Part shown: positions 1-12,706 of the stretch, piece by piece
Numbering within the stretch: position 1 is the first letter of the stretch
Layout of the letters: each line of letters begins with the position of its first letter
Notes under the pieces: generated by a model
The model's database searches: none
The model's input: only the letters and a program-made list of their open reading frames with translations
What the model was told of the DNA's origin: nothing
Assembly (NCBI GenBank): GCA_015680685.1
Contig: MNCI01030661.1
Span: forward strand, 4,212 to 68,211
Source of the DNA: Gnetum montanum
Lineage: Eukaryota > Streptophyta > Gnetopsida > Gnetales > Gnetaceae
Direction of reading: 5' to 3'
DNA length: 64,000 bases
Translations under genes and position numbers: made by a program

Positions 1-322
1 GTTGCACAATTCAGGGTGTGTACGGCAAGTGGGAACGGATGCTGACGCTAGGACTTAGTGCTGTAGTTAGAGTTAGTTTTAGTTTCTCAACCCTTCACTG
101 TTTAGCATAGGAGATAAACCGAAAAATCCCAAAAAAATCATATATCTCAGACTTGCTTAACCATACACCGTGACACATACAAGCAAGCCTGGGAAGACAA
201 CGAACGATTAACCCCAAGTGTTCCTTGTGGCGTTTAGGTGTTTAGTCTGCGAAGTTCGACCGGATCGCGCGTGCTACGCTTGTTTCGTATGGTTGAGTGT
301 AGGGGTACCTCGCCACTCATCA
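1..322 (+). repeat. 3' end of an Athila-like LTR (family of elements A, B and D)
   Basis: The stretch ends in the same terminal block as the LTRs of elements A, B and D (GTAGGGGTACCTCGCCACTC, then ATCA at 322). It keeps several CpG sites near 260-275 that are TpG or CpA in the other copies, so it looks younger or less methylated. No primer binding site follows at 323, so this is a 3' LTR or a solo LTR in + orientation whose start lies before the window. Confidence 0.8.
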
Positions 323-1988
323 ATGATCTAATGGAAAAAGTTTTGATAAGATAATTTCTCTTTTGTATTGTGGATCAGAGAAATTTAGGAGTGTTTCAAT
401 ATAGTGCTTGTAGATTGAAAAATGCAGAAACCATGCCTTGTAGCATATGTACACTTCAACATTGAATCCTTCTGTAAATTAAGACGGTTACATGTTAATG
501 CGCTAGCAGTTAATCTCTAATTTAATTTAATAATTGTAAAACAAATTTCCAATTATTAAATCAAGGTTAAAAGGAAAACTAAAAAGTAATATTATAATAT
601 GATACAGAAATTAATAAGATATTGAAATATATACAGTTCTACACAGGAATTATGCCAAGGAAACGATTGAAGCTAAATTTGTCATAGATGCTTAAATCCT
701 TATATGGGTCCAATGAAATCATTTCCAGTTTCATAAATTTTTTTGTAATGAAAAAAATTCAAAGTGGAAAACGGTTTCATGAGAAGGAGGCAAAGAGCAC
801 ACAGATATCAGCGTTCAGCTTTGAAAAATTATTTATGTAAACTAAACTTATTAACAATCTTTTGATTGGTTGTTAATGAAGGCTGAAACTTTTCCGATCA
901 CCCTAAAGGCCCCGAACTTGTTGACGATATATTTCCAGCTATTCTATTTTCTTAGGTCATTGTCATATCCTTTAGTATACTAAAACTTCAAGTATTAGGA
1001 CAAGTGCGAGATCTTCCTTTAGTTAATTATATCGGTATACGAACACTTATATTATAATAAAACTTTTTTTAAAAAGAAAAGTCAGATATATTGATATCCC
1101 TTTGGATTGTGTGAATTGTGAAACCGTGTGAAAAGTCTAAGTGCTTCCCACCTCACATGAACTCCCATGTTTATCCAGTTACCAGTGACCCAATCGGTGC
1201 CCTGTAAACATTGAGGCCTCATCTTTTTCTGGATTTTCAGAATAAATGGACCCTTTTTTAATTAAATGAACAAAAGTTTATTTAAAACATTATTTTATTT
1301 ATTTCAGAACTGGTGACTTAGTAGCAGGATAGACTTAATTAAAAGGGTAAGGATCAAGGTCGATTCCAATCATTTGTTATCTGAACCAAAATTTGTACGA
1401 TCATTTCAACAAAATTGTACGTTTGTGGGCAAAAATTTTATTTTTCTTTCTTTTATCTGATAACTTTTGTTGTACTTTTTCTAATAACTTAATGCAATCG
1501 TATTTTATTTCTCAAAAATTTTCCGCTCTGTTTCTGATTACGTTTTTCTTTCAATGCTGTTTCTGATTTCACTGTTCACCAATGGCTGCTTCAGTTTCAA
1601 ATCATTTCTTTTGCGGAACATTTAAATCATTCATATAATATATACATATTTGTTATTTATTTGTTCCTGAAAAGTAGGAACATGTTTATTTTGTTTAGTT
1701 AGTGTTAAATTTGGGAGTTCCAGTACCTAGAAAGGTAGGGGAAGCCATAAACGGATCTACATCCATTCAGGGGTCACTTCATGTAACCCATTCATGCACG
1801 GGTGGGACCCAAGAGACATGTGCTTAAATAATACAAAAGATATTTTTTTGTGTCAGTTACCCTACAGAGAATAGTATTATGCAATTACAATAATAAGAGA
1901 TAGGTTCAGTGTTCAAATTTTTAATTTTATAGATTTCATATTTATTATCACTTATACATAGAGTATTTTTCTACATAGATAAGTTGGA

Positions 1989-2253
1989 GCACCTCATATA
2001 CCATGCATCCATCACATCTATATGGGCATGTATGTATGCCATGCATATTTTGATATACCATGTATTTGCCACATAATAAATGTGGATTGGTTTATGGTTT
2101 GCACATGTATGTATGTCATGCATACCCTCATATACCATGCATTGCCACATAATAAATGTGGATTGGTTTATGGTTTGCGCATGTATGTATGTCATGCATA
2201 CCCTCATATACTATGCATCTGCCACATAACAAATGTGGATCAATTTATGATTT
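1989..2253. repeat. Tandem repeat, about 77 bp unit, three copies and a partial one
   Basis: Units start at about 2024, 2101 and 2177, with a partial unit before them. Each holds ATGTATGTATG(C/T)CATGCATA, a CATATACCATGCAT block and a CCACATAATAAATGTGG inverted motif. Copies differ by a few substitutions. Short reading frames across the array on both strands are by-products of the repetition. Confidence 0.85.
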
Positions 2254-3280
2254 GCAGAATTCTGTGTGAAATGTATGTAGGGTAAGCTAAAGACCAAGCC
2301 TATTCAAAATTGGAAGGAATATAACATGGTATATCGTCACATATTTTGTAGTGATTTTTTATGGTTGATAGCTTACCTGCTTGTTTTTGTGATAAGGTGG
2401 AAAATTAAAATTCTTTATTGAATTTCTACACTAAATTTCATAATTTAGAAAAAGGAAAATGTAACACATAACATTGTGGACATACCTTTTTTAAAAAATG
2501 AAACTAAAATTGAAGATTTAGTAGGATCTATTGAACAGATATTACATTTTCATAAAAAATAAACTCTACAAATTGACCAAGCAGTAATGGGGGCAGCCAA
2601 AACAAATCATACTAGTTTTTTGTTGTAACATTATAATGATGTCTTCAATGGATAATCATAACACAACAAAGAAATACATCTAACATATCTTCAAGGGCTC
2701 CATACTTGCGTGACCTTACAAATGTGCTCTTCTTGGGGGAGTTGAATCCATCTTCCACTTTCAATGCTAAGTTGGTAAGAACTTAAGCGTAATTTGCTAA
2801 TAGCATTCCAATACAACTGAGAGATAGTGAGCTTTTGCATCTAGTTTATTAGACCTATTGTAATGTAAATAAATTATTTCTTGCCTTCTACATTAGACCA
2901 CATTTGAATTAAAACTTTTTACTTGATTAGTTGATGAATATGCTTCAAATTTTGCTAAATGTCCTCCCAAGAGATATTCCATTTTCTTAGCCATTTCATT
3001 CCCTAAAAATACCAATCATGGTCTTGTGAATCCTTAAGAACTACTTTAGAGAATTTGTCTTTCTTTTAGATATACAAGCTATGAGTGTATTGTTGCTAAA
3101 TTTAGTGGAAAAATCCAAGATTGAACTGCTATAAAAATACAAAGAATAATAATGAAACGATGAAGAAACAAAATGTAGAAAAGAACAACGACAAAGATTT
3201 TACATGGTTTGGTAGAGTGTCTACATCCATGGTAATAGAGAATACTCTATTGCAAAAGCTAGAAGGAATGATCCAAAACA

Positions 3281-3480
3281 CCCTTGCACCCTATAATACA
3301 ATAGCAACATACAAAATGCTCTTGCACCCTCTAATATAGTAGTAGCATACAAATGTCCTTGTACCTTGCAATACAACAACATACAAAATGCCCTTGCACC
3401 TTGCAATATAGTAGCAACATACCCTTGCTCTACAATCCATTACTAGCATGTCCTTGCTCTACAATACATCAACAACAAGC
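3281..3480. repeat. Degenerate tandem repeat, about 40-45 bp unit
   Basis: About five degenerate units, each carrying CCTTGCACC(C/T)T or CCTTGCTCTACAAT followed by a short AT-rich segment with AGCAACATAC. The units diverge towards the right end. No coding function is visible. Confidence 0.7.
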
Positions 3481-3949
3481 TCTTGCTTTGAGTCCACTAG
3501 ACCTCCTCTCTGGCCTTTGTGATGGATCTACTGCTTTTACTACCAAAACTCCTCTATGATCTTTGCTATTCTTTGTCATAGCCTGGGGCTGATGGTCCTC
3601 TATTGGACAATGCTCCTTGGATTTCAACATCCTCAACATCTTATTTGACATTGGCTCCTAGTTGATGCGACTTCAAGCCCCATCCAATCTTCATGCCATC
3701 CTGCTCACCTATATACATGAGTCCTCATGATCATAGGATAATTGAAACATTGTAATTACCTACAATGGTTTGAGATCTTTTAAATACATTGGAGAAATTA
3801 TTTCTTAGAATGTCTTAAGACTTTTTAAATTGTCTCATGCCAAATTCGGTTCACACTATTACTTGGATATAATAAATCAGTATAAGGCTTTTGCTTCTAA
3901 AGGTAATTAATTACATTCACATAATAGTATTGAGTAAAATGTTTGCATC

Positions 3950-3954
3950 TTCAC
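3950..3954. repeat. Target site duplication of element A, left copy (TTCAC)
   Basis: TTCAC directly precedes the 5' LTR and is repeated exactly at 9979-9983 after the 3' LTR. This fixes both ends of element A. Confidence 0.9.
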
Positions 3955-4878
3955 TAATGAATCATGATTTGTCAAGTGCTAATATCGAACCCTTGATATT
4001 GGCCCCTTGCTAACTAGGTGCTGATACCAGACCCTTGATATCAGACCCTCGATATTGGGTACTCGATATCATGGTCTGGATAACGATATTAGATACACGA
4101 TATCGTGATTCCTGTGTAAGCCTATAAACACCACATTTAGGTGCACAAGAAGGGAAGTTAGTTAGTGCAAAAGTTAGTGTTAGAGTAGAGTCTTTTTGTT
4201 CATTTTTAGTGCATCTCAACCCTTGCCTCAGTGCATGCCTGTAGTGTGATGATTGTAATTGTACGAAACCTTTATTTGAGTGTGATGTACTTGGACACGT
4301 ACATGACTGGTAATAAAGATCGAGACTACTTCATCATTGCAGCATTTACTTAGTTTTAGTTATTTAATTGTTATTGTTATTTATCGTTTCCTAGTTACTC
4401 TTCCTTTACCCTCATTCACTATCCTTGTTATTAAACATAGAATGAGTAGGACTTAATCACGAGCATTTAAGTGTGACTACTTGGTATCCTAGTAGGGTAT
4501 CTAGGAGTGCTCAAGTAATATACAATTGGTAATCCCAAAAGTAGTACACAAGGTCCAAGATGTGTACAAATGATTAAGGATGGATGCTCATCACACTTAG
4601 GCTAGCTTAGATTCTCTTCTCCCATTCTCTCTTAGCTTAATCAAAGTTATTTTCCATTGCCTCTAGGAGTAGCACTAGTTTAGGACCACATCATACACCT
4701 CGCTCTGGGCTAAACCATACATGACAAAGCAATATTAGTCCAGGTGGGAAGACAGTGAATTGCGATCAATGTGTAACTATCGAGATACCACAACTAGCCC
4801 ATCTGCGGAGTTCGACCAGATCATGCATGAATGCTTGTATTCATATGGTTGAGTGTAGGGATACCTCACCACTCATCA
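3955..4878 (+). repeat. 5' LTR of element A
   Basis: 924 bp. The start is TAATGA, where the 3' LTR has TGATGA, so the first G has mutated. The end is TCATCA. A block at about 3980-4110 is dense in GATATC/GATATT words and lies before a TATA-like CCTATAAACA at 4121. It pairs along its length with the 3' LTR at 9062-9978. Confidence 0.92.
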
Positions 4879-4879
4879 T

Positions 4880-4896
4880 TGGCGCCGTTGCTGGGG
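4880..4896 (+). promoter_or_regulatory. Primer binding site, tRNA-Asp type
   Basis: TGGCGCCGTTGCTGGGG lies one base after the LTR. It is complementary to the 3' end of plant tRNA-Asp(GUC) with one mismatch. It is the best preserved primer site in the window and sets the + orientation of element A. Athila-type elements are known to use this primer. Confidence 0.9.
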
Positions 4897-5010
4897 ATGG
4901 TGTTAGTTATCTAGATTCGTTATATCATCCAAGATTGTTGTAAATAAGTATTAATGATATATCTTTTAGAAAGAAAGTAATTTCTAATAAGTCACACACA
5001 ATTCACAACA

Positions 5011-6138
5011 ATGTCTCTCTCACAAGACTATGACAACACAACAACTAGTAAGGCAATTCATTGGAGAACCAACGAATTATACGATGATGAAGATGAAGTT
5101 TGAAGTACTCAATCTAATGCGGGGGACTCCTATGTACATAAACAAAGACAACATCATCCCAACTCACAAACTCATAACCTACCTAGTGACGATGGACCCC
5201 TGCTGGCCACTAAGAACCTAATGCATATACAAGAGGCTATTTGAATATCCTCTAGGCATCGCAAGGAAAGCCGTCTACCTAGACTTAATTTAAACAACTT
5301 TCCTAAGTCTTTAGGAGGCTATGATTTAGATCTGCAACACCATTTACAAGCCTTCCATGATGCCTATGTATGGAATAATATTGATAATGGATGGCAAAAA
5401 CTTAAGCTCTTTTCTTTGACACTATGGTATAGGTCCTTAAAACCAAAATCAATCCGACATTGGTCGACAATGATAGAAATTTTCACTGAAAGGTATCACA
5501 CTTATGCAAGAGTGTTAGCCTTGAGGAGACAAATCCAAGAGTGGAAACAAGGGCAACATGAATCCTTGGACATGGCCTTAGAAAGATACTATTCATTGTT
5601 AAACAAATGCCCAAGCCATGGGTTCTCTGAGGAAAGGCTAATGTACCACATCATAGATGGGCTCCATAGCAAAACAAGGGAGACCCTAGGGATGTATGCC
5701 TGAGATCAACTATACAAGCTCCTAACCCATCAATTCCAAGAGCTTATTAAGTGGGTAGAAAAAGAAGAAGGATAAATGACTAAATGGAAGAATGTTGAAA
5801 GATCTCAACAAGACCAAAATCTTGAAATAGCAAAGGTCCATGATCATGAAGAGGAGAAATCAACTCACTTCAAGGAGGTGAAATCATCTTTGCCAATACT
5901 ACAATCACTAGATGAAATTAAGGCAAAGATCAATAAGATGACAGAATTGGTACATGAAAAATGCAAATAATATGCTAACACAATTAGAGGTGAAACTATG
6001 CCAAATCAAGAAATAGGACAAGACACCACTAGACAATTGGAAAGAAGGGTTGAAGAAAGTAAGGATAAGAGCTCAATGACAAATCACATGTATCAATGTA
6101 ATGTTTGCATGTACGATCACCCCAAAGGCCAATGTTGA
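5011..6138 (+). pseudogene. gag: gag remnant of element A
   Basis: The likely start is ATG at 5011, at a place equivalent to the gag start of D. Several frameshifts follow. The block at about 5284-5790 is the plant retrotransposon gag domain: the motif WQKLKLF, then RQIQEWKQGQHESLD and RYYSLLNKCPSHGF, clearly related to the broken copies in B and D. A basic, coiled-coil-prone stretch (5776-5970) comes next. An intact zinc knuckle of form C-x2-C-x3-H-x4-C (CNVCMYDHPKGQC) lies at 6097-6135, directly before a stop at 6136. Gag would form the virus-like particle and bind the RNA. Homology within the window is strong; function is lost. Confidence 0.85.
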
Positions 6139-7035
6139 GTCTTATCACATTTACATGAGCATTGGGGAGAAGTGTTACACCCAGACTTTGTACAAGAATA
6201 CCGTATTCAACCACAATGGAAAAAATCCCAATCATGGGGGAGGCCACCGTCATACTGGTCACACCCTTCATACCATCTGAACCCAAGCGCTTACTATGTT
6301 CAGCATCCTATTTTCTTGACTGGGTCAACATCTTCTATTTCACCACATCATTATCATTCTCCTAAGTACTATCAACCCATGTCCTCTCCCACAAGATCAC
6401 CACCTCATGTTCCTTGCATTTCTCCTCGTCCTCAACATTCTCACCCTTCACCTCCTTCTACATTGCCACTGGTTGTGCCAGAAGGTTATGCACCGCAGCA
6501 CCAACCCATGAACATTACTTGTGTTTCTATGATTAACAACAGTGGAGGTCTTCCACAACGTCGAAAGTGTCCTTTCTTTAGGCACAACCAAAGAAAGAGA
6601 TAGCACACTTTCAAAACCACTGCATCCTCCAATTCAGTGCAAGTTCAACATTGTGATGCATCTTTCTCCTCAAACTCAACACCTCGTGTTACTTTATCAA
6701 GGCCACCAATCAATACTCCAACAACCATATGGCCCAATGAACATAGCCACGTAGGGAGACATATCGATCCTTGCATACCAACTTACAGTCACGGGTGCCG
6801 TAGTGGGTCAACTCCTTATCAATTAACTACATCTTATAAATTGCCCCACTATGCTTACTTTAATCAAGTGTGTGAACCCCAATTTGGGTATATTCCAACC
6901 ACTACATCAAAAGACACCGAGTGGTTTGGATATGACCAGACTTCAAGGTTCCCAAAATGCTTGAATCCAAACTTTCCATTTATTAATTCTCACCATGATC
7001 AAAGGTTCAGTCATGGGGGACATCCCCCATTATAA
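6139..7035 (+). pseudogene. Pro/Ser/His/Tyr-rich region downstream of the gag zinc knuckle
   Basis: Open stretches (6172-6603 and 6637-7035, different frames) encode low-complexity protein rich in Pro, Ser, His, Tyr and Gln. The start, SHLH followed by a Pro/Tyr-rich run, resembles what follows the zinc knuckle in B (about 16.1 kb) and D (about 29.7 kb). It is probably the C-terminal part of gag. No catalytic motif was found. The protease that follows in B and D is absent. Confidence 0.55.
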
Positions 7036-8443
7036 CAATCAGAATTGGTAAATGTTTTTCTTTTTCTTTGATTTTACAATTTTTTTTCCAAGTTTTCATT
7101 TCTAATTTATTGTTTTATCTTTTTGTGTGTAATCTTATCTATGAATAAAACACTCATGTAACTAGTTGGTTGAGGTGTTGTTCTATGCTATCGAGTCACA
7201 AGTGACTAATTATTTGGATAGCGAGCCCACCACATCCACCCAACCATTCTATTAATAAGAGGTTCTACTTTGGGTATGATGATATTATTGTCATCATAAC
7301 AACTTAAAAGTAATTTTGTGCTAATTATGCCTAGCGTGAAAAATAATGGACTAAGAGGGAATGACCACGGTGTGGCATCAAGGGGACTTGTGGATTCTCT
7401 TTGGTGACTTTTGTAGGTGCTATCATGCAGCCTGGTCATACTAAGATCCTTGTAGATCTAACAAAAAATAAGAGTAAGAGTAATAAAGGCACTCCCTAAA
7501 GATACTCAATGCTATTCTGGGGGTCCCACTGGAAAGACATGCACCCATGCTTGAAGGTTGGTAGCTTCTCTGGTTCATTGTTGGGGAAAACAAAGTGCCA
7601 AAGTGGCTAGAAAAAGAAAAAAAAAACAAAATGAGAGAAAAACACAAAGAAAAGATAAAAGAAAAACATGTGTGCTATAGAGAAATTCCAAATCACTCCT
7701 CCCTTGGACAAAACACCAAGTGATTGTACGCCTTACTATCATGGTGCTCTTATGGTTGGCCATCATTGGATGAAACAATACGATGTCACTGATCAGAGGA
7801 ATGGACTTGGTCTTGATTTTAGAGCAATAGACTAATGACACATTAATCACGTCCTACACCCAGGATTCATTGTGCCCTGAGTTAGTTACCTCGCATCCCA
7901 ATCTTTGCAATCCCTTCTACAATTCGTTTCATCTCACTGTCTAGGTATTTCTAACTTGTGTATTGTGTGGCATAAAATTCATACCTCATTACAGTGGCAT
8001 TTAACATGTGTGTGTTTTGTTGCATCGGTGTAGATCACATTTAACCCTTCTAGTGCCTATGGACATTTTAAGGTGTGGTTATGTAAGGGCATTATATGTT
8101 GGAACCTACTTTGGGGAGGATCCACTTGTGTGAATTTTGTAATTTTTACTTGTTGCACACCACCACATCATTTTATATCCTTCGAGTACTTCATTGCCAA
8201 ATCTATTTTTTTCCTTTGTCATCATTTTATCAAATGTTCCTCAAAACCATTACATGTCCTTTTATGTCACCTAAACAAATTAGGTCTGACATTAAACTTT
8301 TAGGGCAACTTCCTTGAAAAATTTCTAATTCTAAAATCACACTAAGAAAAGATTCAACATTTATTAAAGGCAATGAGTAAGGTATGAAATAATTGAACTT
8401 CTGTAGATAACCTTACTAGCAATTGATCTTTGTGTGATTATAG
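7036..8443. other. Non-coding internal region of element A
   Basis: No gene is visible. At 7600-7670 there is an A-rich stretch with AAAAACAAAATG-like words, matching the A-rich stretches of B (about 14.46-14.62 kb) and D (about 25.28-25.44 kb), so it is a shared element segment. The ends of this region match the flanks of the third reading frame in D. Confidence 0.5.
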
Positions 8444-8890
8444 ATGGTCCCTAAAAGAGGACAATAAGGAGGACCTTCTCAAGGTGTAACTAAAAGCAGA
8501 GGGGGAGGCAAAGGCTAAGAACCTCATGTAGAACATGCAGAGCAGGAGGCATAATCATTCAGCATCCATCAGGGAACTCCCATCACTGCACAATCTAGCC
8601 AAGCAAAATGTGGAGAGGTCAGGGCTTGAGCCTTTGAAAAGGAATGACGGCTATTTGCGGCATGGCATGTCAAGGCCAATCAAGTGTTCCCACAACTGCC
8701 ATGTTCATGGGAGGTGCTGACTCCATCAAACATTGGAACATCAGCATCGACAACACAAGATCCCCAAACCGAAGAGGAAAAGCTCTAGGCACTCCTTTAG
8801 AGCCATCAACTTCCAAAACCTGGAGCACAAGAAAAGGGGAAGAGACCCATGGAGGAACCACTACCACCAGGAATCACATGAGTTCCAATA
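8444..8890 (+). pseudogene. N-terminal remnant of the third reading frame (ORF3-like)
   Basis: The start context GATTATAGATGG is the same as the start of ORF3 in element D, and the first residues match in type (MVPKRGQ against MAPKQKH, then GGPSQG against EGEPSQ). A Gly/Gln/Ser-rich region of about 145 codons follows, broken by several stops. It ends shortly before the polypurine tract, so most of ORF3 is deleted in A. Function unknown. Confidence 0.5.
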
Positions 8891-9052
8891 AATTTTGTAA
8901 CTTGGTATCTATGTCCCAATTTTGTTGTATTCAATTTTCCACTGCAACATGAATAAATTTCTAGTTAGTCAAAAATCCCATACCTATCGACTATGTAATC
9001 AATTGAACTTGTTCTCATTTTGTTTGACTCAAGGATGATTTTTCATTCAGTT

Positions 9053-9061
9053 ATGGGGGTA
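9053..9061 (+). promoter_or_regulatory. Polypurine tract of element A
   Basis: ATGGGGGTA directly precedes the TGATGA start of the 3' LTR. The same motif is found in reverse next to the 3' LTR of D (TACCCCCAT, 20232-20240). It primes plus-strand DNA synthesis. Confidence 0.75.
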
Positions 9062-9978
9062 TGATGAATCATGGTTTGTTAGGTGCTAATATTGGACCCT
9101 TGATATTGAACCTTTATTAACCAGGTGCTAATATCAGACCCTTGGTAACCAGGTGTTGATATCAAATCCTTGATATCGAGTACACGATATCACGACCTAG
9201 ATAACAATATTAGATACACAATAATGTGGTTCTTGTGTAAGCCTGTAAATACCACATTTAGGTGCACAAGAAGGGAAGTCAATTAGTGTAAAAGTTAGTG
9301 TTAGAGTAGAGTCTTTTTGTTCATTTTTTGTTCATCTCAACCCTTTCCTCAATGCATGCCTGCAGTGTGATGATTGTAATTGTACGGAACCTTTATTCAA
9401 GTGTGATGTACTTGGACACATACATGATTGGCAATAAAGATTGAGATTACTTCATCATTGCAGTATTCACTTAGTTTTAGTTATTTAATTGTTATTTATC
9501 GTTTCCTAATTACTCTTTATTTACCCTCATTCACTATCCCTATTATTAAATGCGAAATGAGTATGAATTAATCATGAGCATTTAAGTGTGATTACTATCC
9601 TAGTAGCGTATCTAGGAGTGCTCAAGTAATATATACTTGGTAATCCCAGAAGTAGTACATGAGGTTCAAGATGTGTACGGATGATTAAGGATAGATGCTC
9701 ATCGCACTTAGGCTAGCTTAGATTCTCATCTCCCATTCTCTCTTAGCTTAATCAAAGTTATTTTCCATTTCCTCTAGGAGTAGCACTAGTTTAGGACCAC
9801 ATCATACACCTCACTCTGGGATAAACCATACATGACAAAGCAATACTAGTCCAGGTGGGAAGACATCAACGTGTAACTATCTAGATACCACAACTAACCC
9901 ATCTATGGAGTTCGACTAGATCGTGCGTGAATGCTCATATTTGTATGGTTGAGTGTAGGGGTACCTTGCCACTCATCA
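9062..9978 (+). repeat. 3' LTR of element A
   Basis: 917 bp, TGATGA to TCATCA, followed by the TTCAC duplication at 9979-9983. It aligns over its full length with 3955-4878. Differences are mostly transitions, and the TATA-like site has decayed (CCTGTAAATA at about 9242). Confidence 0.92.
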
Positions 9979-9983
9979 TTCAC

Positions 9984-11575
9984 CTTTAACTCATCAAGAA
10001 GAAAATTTTTTTGCACTATTTCAATATCTTTTTAAAGTTTAGGACTAAGTTCAAGTTCTCAAATAACGCATTCATACAATAAAGAAGGATAGATGATAGT
10101 CAAGAAAATTTATTTTCTAACTTCTAAGTCCAAAGTCCTAAATCCTTGCACATGTTGAAAATATATAGAGCCTTAAAACCTCATGCTATTATTTCTATAA
10201 TAAACTTTCCTTACATGTGATTATTCATATAAATGAGACTCAAATATTTTAAAAAATATACTATTTACACATTGGTAGATCTAAAATGAAAGTAATACCA
10301 AGTATTCCTTATACACTATATTATCAATTTGATTTCATCCACATTTACTTGAAGACCAAATGAGTGATAATAAATTTCTAATAATTTTACCCATTTAAAT
10401 CCAATTTTTACATAAGTTTATTCCCATTTCTTCCTATGGAGTTTGAAAAATTTTCTATATCTTCTAATTCCCTTAGATTTTTCAATCTATTCTTAGAATC
10501 TAAGGTCTTTGCTTTTGTCAAATTTGTACTTTAATGGAATTATATGTGAAATTGACATAGTATAAACATAGTTATTTTGTTATTATCAAATGCATTTTAA
10601 GGCACATGGAACCCACATGATTTAAATGGTGTTATTTTGTTCTTTATCAAAGTGCATTTCTAAGCAATATGTAACTAATTTTTATTTTCTTTTTTATCTT
10701 GTTGATTCTGTAGATATATATCTATATTCATTCACTTTGTGGTAGTTTTTAGTGGCACATTAGAAATATAATTAGTTTTGTTGTGATAGAGAAACAGAAA
10801 AATAACATTTGTTGCCATTATCATTTAGCCATGCTTTAGGCTTTATAGATGGTCTAGATGCTATAGTGTGAGAGGAGACAAAATCATTTAATAAAAAAAC
10901 ATTGCATTATAATAACTTAAGGTTTAAAGAAAATGCAGTGAATTAGAGAATAGGGCATCTCTTTGTTGATGTGTAGATTTTGGTCACACACCAATGCCCT
11001 TCGAAAACTTGTTTAAAGAGACTATTGCCCAGGGCATCTTTTATATAAGTATGGAAATCTAGGAATAGTCTCAGTTGATGAGGGTATTGTGGTACTTTGT
11101 ATTGTTAAAGAGAATGAATAGAGGTTGTTGCATAATTGATTTTTTAAGGCCCCTTTGAACATGAATACAAAACTAAGAAAATAATTTTTCCATAATAGAT
11201 TAAAAAAATGCATTGTAAAAAGAATTATTGTAACTAAAATTATTTATAAGCAATGATCCAAATTAGGTAAGAAGATCTATTTAAACAAAGACTGCAAACT
11301 AGCTGAATTTTCAAGTTAGGTAGAAAACAACCAATAACATAGAGAAAGTAGCGCTAGAATAAAATAATGAAAATTATAAAACTAAAAAGTAAGACTTTAT
11401 GATCAAATATTTGCATGAAACTACATTCACATTAAAATTCAAAACCACACATAACCAAGTTTAAAGTAACAAGTGAAGTTTACAAGTCTGAAAAAATAAG
11501 AAAAACTAAAGTAAGGGTAAACAACACTTAGCTTACTATAGAACCTTAGATTTGTGCTACTAGATCTATAGCTTG
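9984..11575. other. AT-rich spacer between elements A and B
   Basis: I see no coding region, repeat array or transposon end. It is continuous with the DNA left of element A once A is removed. Confidence 0.45.
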
Positions 11576-11793
11576 CTAGAATAGTTTTCCACCCCACACC
11601 TTCAATCGATAAACCTCCTCTAATAGATCCTTACGTTGGGATTGTTGGATTATTGATAAGCCAAAGAAAAATTCTTTGTTCAAAGACAACTCATATTTTA
11701 GGTCATCTTCCTCAACCTGAAGGGACCTAAAATGGTCAAGGAAATCATTAGAAAGGTAAAAGACATCAAAAGATGGGATTTTGAGTTTATAGA
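11576..11793 (-). pseudogene. Second half of a reading frame split by element B
   Basis: On the - strand this gives 72 codons without a stop, ending at 11576. The sequence is rich in Leu, Glu and Lys (for example SLQVEEDDLKYEL, DLLEEVYRLKVWGGKLF). When element B and one copy of its target duplication are removed, the frame joins without a shift to 18996-19071 and gives about 97 open codons. I do not recognise the protein. It may be an exon of an old host gene or part of another element. Confidence 0.4.
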
Positions 11794-12706
11794 TGATGAG
11801 TGATGAGGTACCCCTACACCCAACCATACAAATCACAAGTGTTCATGTGTGATCTGGTTAAATTTCACAAGCCTTAAGTTTTTAAGTACACTGGTTCTAA
11901 GATGTGAAATCTAATTAGAACAACCATTGTCTTCTCAATTCCACTTGTGAGCTACAAGTATATGGTTAACTACAACTGAGGTATATGATTTTTATTTTTT
12001 TATATTTTATAAGTTTAAATGCCTAGAACAAGAATGAAAGGTAGAGGAATTTAGTATCTAATTAATCTATTGCTTAGCTAGTGAAAGATAAGTATCCATT
12101 CCCACTCTATAGACACATCCTGAACACATATAGTGCTGTTGGGTTACCAAATGTTAGGCATTTCTGGGTTACTAAGTGCTACATGTTGCTCGAGGTGGTT
12201 GTGCTTGTGTTTATTAATAGCTGGACATAAATCACTTAACTAAAGTACATTAAAGTAAAATGCATGAAAGTAAAGTGCATGAATATTAAATGCGTCAAAG
12301 AAAACATTAATCTATTCTTAGTGCTGCAAGGATGATCAAAAGGGATCATCTTTATTTCCATCATATTGCTATGCTTAGGTACATCAGTGTTCGAACAAAG
12401 TTCTGTACACACTTAGACTCCTATTGCCAACACTTGGAAATATTCTAACTCTAGAGTGGCTAAATTACAAGAACTTTGTTACTCTATGACAAAAAATATA
12501 TGAAAATTGTGAGCCCAAGCGCTATATTTATAGACAAGCATATACCCCATGATATCAAATATTTGACATTACATCTTGAGGCCCGATATTAGGTATCTAA
12601 TATTGAGGCTCTAGTATCATATAGCCAATATTAGAGCATGTCAAAACATGATTTATCATACCCTCANCATAGCCAATATTAGAGCATGTCAAAACATGAT
12701 TTATCA
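11794..12706 (-). repeat. 3' LTR of element B
   Basis: In + reading it starts TGATGAGTGATGAGGTACCCC-like at 11794 and ends in ATCA. It contains an N at 12667 with an exact 46 bp duplication either side, which makes the LTR look longer than it is. The GATATT/AATATT-rich block lies at about 12545-12630, next to the 5' end of the LTR. Confidence 0.85.

Larger units (their letters stand above)
323..3949. other. AT-rich spacer without recognisable genes
   Basis: Apart from the two tandem arrays listed separately, I see only AT-rich sequence with short, unrelated reading frames. It is the DNA into which element A inserted and continues after it at 9984. Confidence 0.5.
3955..9978 (+). mobile_element. 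Element A: non-autonomous Athila-like LTR retrotransposon (gag only)
   Basis: About 6.0 kb, flanked by a perfect TTCAC duplication. Two LTRs of about 920 bp enclose a tRNA-Asp type primer site, a decayed gag with zinc knuckle, a Pro/Ser/His-rich region, a long non-coding region, a remnant of the third reading frame also seen in element D, and a polypurine tract. No protease, RT, RNase H or integrase sequence was found, and there is little room for it. It would have depended on enzymes from a relative such as D. It fits the class of terminal-repeat elements that keep only gag. Confidence 0.88.

Noticed and set aside
1971-2285. Open frames on both strands across the 77 bp array
   Set aside because: They arise from the repeat itself and have no domain-like composition.
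7441-7850. Two Phe/Leu/Ser-rich frames on the - strand that look like membrane proteins
   Set aside because: They are the reverse of an A-rich, transposon-internal stretch conserved with B and D; low-complexity by-product.
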